DNA of 14,794 nt from Candidatus Methylomirabilota bacterium. GTDB taxonomy: Bacteria > Methylomirabilota > Methylomirabilia > Methylomirabilales > 2-02-FULL-66-22. The notes below the pieces were generated by a model, which was given only the letters and a program-made list of their open reading frames with translations, did no database searches and was not told the DNA's origin. Positions 12,964 through 14,794 of this stretch are shown in pieces. Both the position numbers and the translations under genes were made by a program. The stretch lies in NCBI GenBank assembly GCA_016208645.1, contig JACQXP010000390.1:1-14794 (forward strand). Direction: 5' to 3'. Numbering within the stretch: the first letter of the stretch is position 1; each line of letters begins with the position of its first letter.

Positions 12964-12993
12964 CGGAGGGGGCGTATTTTTTTCCCCCTTCCG
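12964..12993 (+). promoter_or_regulatory. Hairpin with T-run loop in the IclR leader
   Basis: A G-rich left arm (12965-12972, GGAGGGGG) pairs with CCCCC-TT-CC (12984-12992) with one bulge, around a loop of 11 bases containing seven Ts. The outer pair C12964-G12993 touches the ribosome site GAGG (12993-12996) of the IclR gene. It may modulate that gene's translation or be a protein-binding site. Confidence 0.35.
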
Positions 12994-13006
12994 AGGTGTT
13001 TCCGGT

Positions 13007-13804
13007 GTGAAGAGGGGCAGATCGGAATATCTCATTCATTCGGTGGATAAAGCACTGGATGTCCTTGAAGCCTTTGATTACGACCATGAGCTGCTAGGGG
13101 TGTCAGGCCTCGCTCGCAAGCTCAGACTTCATAAGAATAACGTCTTTCGTATCCTCGCGACCCTCGAAACCCGGCGTTACGTGGAGCAGGACAAGAAGAC
13201 CGGGAACTATCGGTTGGGCTTAAAGATCTTCGAAGTTGGTAATGTGTTCCTTCATCACCTGGGCATTCGGTGGCAGGCCCGTCCCATCGTTGAGGAGTTG
13301 GTTCGGCGGTGTAACGAGACTGCATACCTGGCCATCCTGGACGGCCATGAAGTAATTTATATCGCCATGCACGAGACCACGCATCCAGTAAGGGTTGCCC
13401 CTCGATTGGGCCGGCGCCTTCCTGCCTACTGTACTGCCTCTGGGAAGTCCCAGCTCGCCTTTGAGTCCCAGGACAGGCTGGACGAGATCTTCCGTGATTA
13501 TCCCTTTAAACGCCTCACCGAGAATAGCATTACGCGCTACGGAGACCTCCTCGTCCACCTGAACGGGATAGCCGAGAAGGGATACGCAGTAGACAACGAG
13601 GAGTGGGAGGTTGGAGTAAAGTGCGTGGCTGCCCCGGTCAGGGATTACAACCATCGGGTCGTAGCAGCGGTGGTGCTCTCGGGCCCGACCCCCCGCTTTG
13701 CCCCAGAGAGGATCGAGACCGAGCTGGTGCCCCTGGTCAAGGAGGCAGCGGCCAAGGTCTCCCAGCGCCTGGGATGCGAGGTGGGGGTTGGTGCAGCGGC
13801 CTGA
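13007..13804 (+). CDS. IclR family transcriptional regulator
   Basis: A 265-residue regulator with the start taken at GTG 13007, which has GAGG (12993-12996) ten bases upstream and gives the normal family length. A longer in-frame reading back to 12815 would add low-complexity sequence and is rejected. The winged helix-turn-helix (about 9-65) contains SVDKALDVLEAF, LLGVSGLARKLRLHKNNVFRI. The ligand-binding domain carries the IclR signature YCTASGKSQLAF (141-152) and the EEWEVGVKCVAAPV strand (198-211). IclR members usually control degradation of aromatic or other organic acids and often regulate their neighbours, so the CoA-transferase gene 111 bases downstream is the likely target. Direct or repressive action cannot be read from the sequence. 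Confidence 0.93.
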   Translation: MKRGRSEYLIHSVDKALDVLEAFDYDHELLGVSGLARKLRLHKNNVFRILATLETRRYVEQDKKTGNYRLGLKIFEVGNVFLHHLGIRWQARPIVEELVRRCNETAYLAILDGHEVIYIAMHETTHPVRVAPRLGRRLPAYCTASGKSQLAFESQDRLDEIFRDYPFKRLTENSITRYGDLLVHLNGIAEKGYAVDNEEWEVGVKCVAAPVRDYNHRVVAAVVLSGPTPRFAPERIETELVPLVKEAAAKVSQRLGCEVGVGAAA

Positions 13805-13872
13805 TGTAGGCGGTCGAACCGGAAGGGGGTGAGAAAGTATTGAATCAGAATCTCGTGGCGACAGCGCGAATG

Positions 13873-13885
13873 AGGACCAAGTCCT
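13873..13885. promoter_or_regulatory. Palindrome between iclR-type gene and CoA-transferase
   Basis: AGGAC-CAA-GTCCT is a perfect 5-bp inverted repeat 30 bases before the CoA-transferase start. IclR-type regulators bind short palindromes near promoters of adjacent catabolic genes, so it is a candidate, but the arms are short. Confidence 0.3.
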
Positions 13886-13915
13886 GATAACCATGAGAGG
13901 ATGGGGGGATTGAGA

Positions 13916-14794
13916 ATGCCAGAGAAAAGGAACGTTGAAATTAACAGCCGGCAAGACACGCTAAGCCTGATCACCCCAGAGATCAGGCCCTGGCCCGTGT
14001 CGCCGCCCCCTTCGCCAGAGGAAGTAAAGAAGATCTACGCCAAGCGGAAGGCGGAGGAGTTCGGCAAGTGGTCGGAGGACAACTTCAGAATTGAGTACAG
14101 CTTTGGAAAGCCGGAGGCATATCGGCCTCTGGAGGCTGGGGCACAAGTTCGCCTCCTCTCTCCTGGCCCAGGCCGGGGCCGAGGTGATCTGCATCGAGCC
14201 GCCCACGGGCGACCCGCTGAGGGAGCTGACTCCCTTCGGCCGGGAGGAGTACATGCTCGCCGACAAGGAGACCGGCGAGAAGTGCGGCCTCGGGTTCATC
14301 AACGAGATGAGAAACCAGTACTCTGTCACGCTCGACGTGGAGACCGAGGAGGGCCAGGAGCTTTTCAAGAAGCTTGCGGTGCACGCGGACGTGGTCATTG
14401 ACGGGATGCTCCCTGGCTACATGGACGAGCGGGGCGTAGGGTACAGGCAACTTTCGCAGATCAACCCGCGGCTGGTCTACTGCTCGGTGGCTCTCCGGGG
14501 GACGTGGGGCCCCATGAAGGACCGGGTATCGAAGTTCGGTCAGTGGGAGCTTGATCCCTTCGCCCAGGCCACCAATTCCTACATCCACAACACCGGCTTA
14601 CCACAGGACCAGTTGCCCCGGGGCAAGGGGATTGATCCGACCCGGGCTGGGTCCTGGGTGGCCGACTATATTGCCGGTGAGCAGGCGGGGGTCAACATCC
14701 TGGCGGCCCTCTACTGGCGCGACGAGTTCAGCGGTGAGGGGCAGTTCATCGAGGTCAGCAGTGCCGAGGCCCTGATGGACATCCTCGACTTCGA
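13916..14794 (+). pseudogene. CoA-transferase family III (CaiB/BaiF), frameshifted and cut by the window end
   Basis: ATG 13916 opens a good start with ribosome site GGGGGGA (13903-13909). The first frame (13916 to about 14130) reads PEIRPWPVSPPPSPEEVKKI, then IEYSFGKPEAYRPLE, a plausible family N-terminus. Near 14130 the homology jumps to another frame: from 14130 it reads WRLGHKFASSLLAQAGAEVI, CIEPPTGDPLRELTPFG, VTLDVETEEGQELFKKLA, INPRLVYCSVALRGTWGP and WELDPFAQATNSYI, all class III CoA-transferase sequence. D at 14553-14555 fits the catalytic aspartate. The usual LxGxRVLDL strand is missing, so a small deletion shifted the frame. The C-terminal part lies beyond the window. The enzyme would move CoA between acids, probably in an organic- or aromatic-acid route. 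A sequencing error is an alternative to true decay. Confidence 0.8.

Noticed and set aside
12815..13006. Longer N-terminus for the IclR regulator
   Set aside because: It would add 64 residues of unmatched sequence; IclR proteins start close to the helix-turn-helix, and a ribosome site fits GTG 13007.

Overview
The window is high-GC bacterial DNA in which every recognisable gene lies on the + strand. Gene content and the many short intergenic snap-back repeats suggest an uncultured soil or subsurface lineage of the Rokubacteria/Methylomirabilota (NC10) or deltaproteobacterial kind. That placement is inferred from style only and is weakly supported.

Region 1 (1-2310) holds a type II toxin-antitoxin pair with its own promoter and operator-like palindrome, an SfsA homologue and a small multi-pass membrane protein. 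An 80-bp inverted repeat precedes the membrane gene, and a second repeat supplies that gene's last codons and stop.

Region 2 (2387-9506) is a tight one-strand run: a Crp/Fnr regulator, a SEC-C-motif protein, a radical SAM/SPASM protein, a MoaD/ThiS-like small protein without the C-terminal diglycine, a NifU-like Fe-S scaffold, a DUF488 protein, a second Crp/Fnr regulator with an N-terminal cysteine cluster, a 47-residue protein, a class I glutamine-amidotransferase-like protein and a ferritin-like protein. The mix of Fe-S scaffold, radical SAM, Crp/Fnr and ferritin-like genes points to a redox or metal stress module, which is inference. Two enzymes look damaged in the same way. The radical SAM protein lacks about 75 residues of its barrel, and the amidotransferase lacks about 70 residues including the nucleophile cysteine. 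Both deletions keep the reading frame.

Region 3 (about 9560-14794) changes style: lower GC, longer intergenic gaps and frequent AGA/AGG arginine codons. It holds an XRE-cupin regulator, a PAS sigma-54 activator, a small cysteine-motif protein behind a convincing -24/-12 promoter, an IclR regulator and a class III CoA-transferase broken by a frameshift and cut by the window end. A 15-bp motif occurs in the XRE-cupin promoter and again just after that gene, so it is a good candidate operator linking the XRE-cupin gene to the sigma-54 activator. The region looks like a regulatory head for a CoA-ester (organic or aromatic acid) catabolic locus that continues beyond the window.

I saw no rRNA, tRNA, CRISPR array, transposase or integrase.
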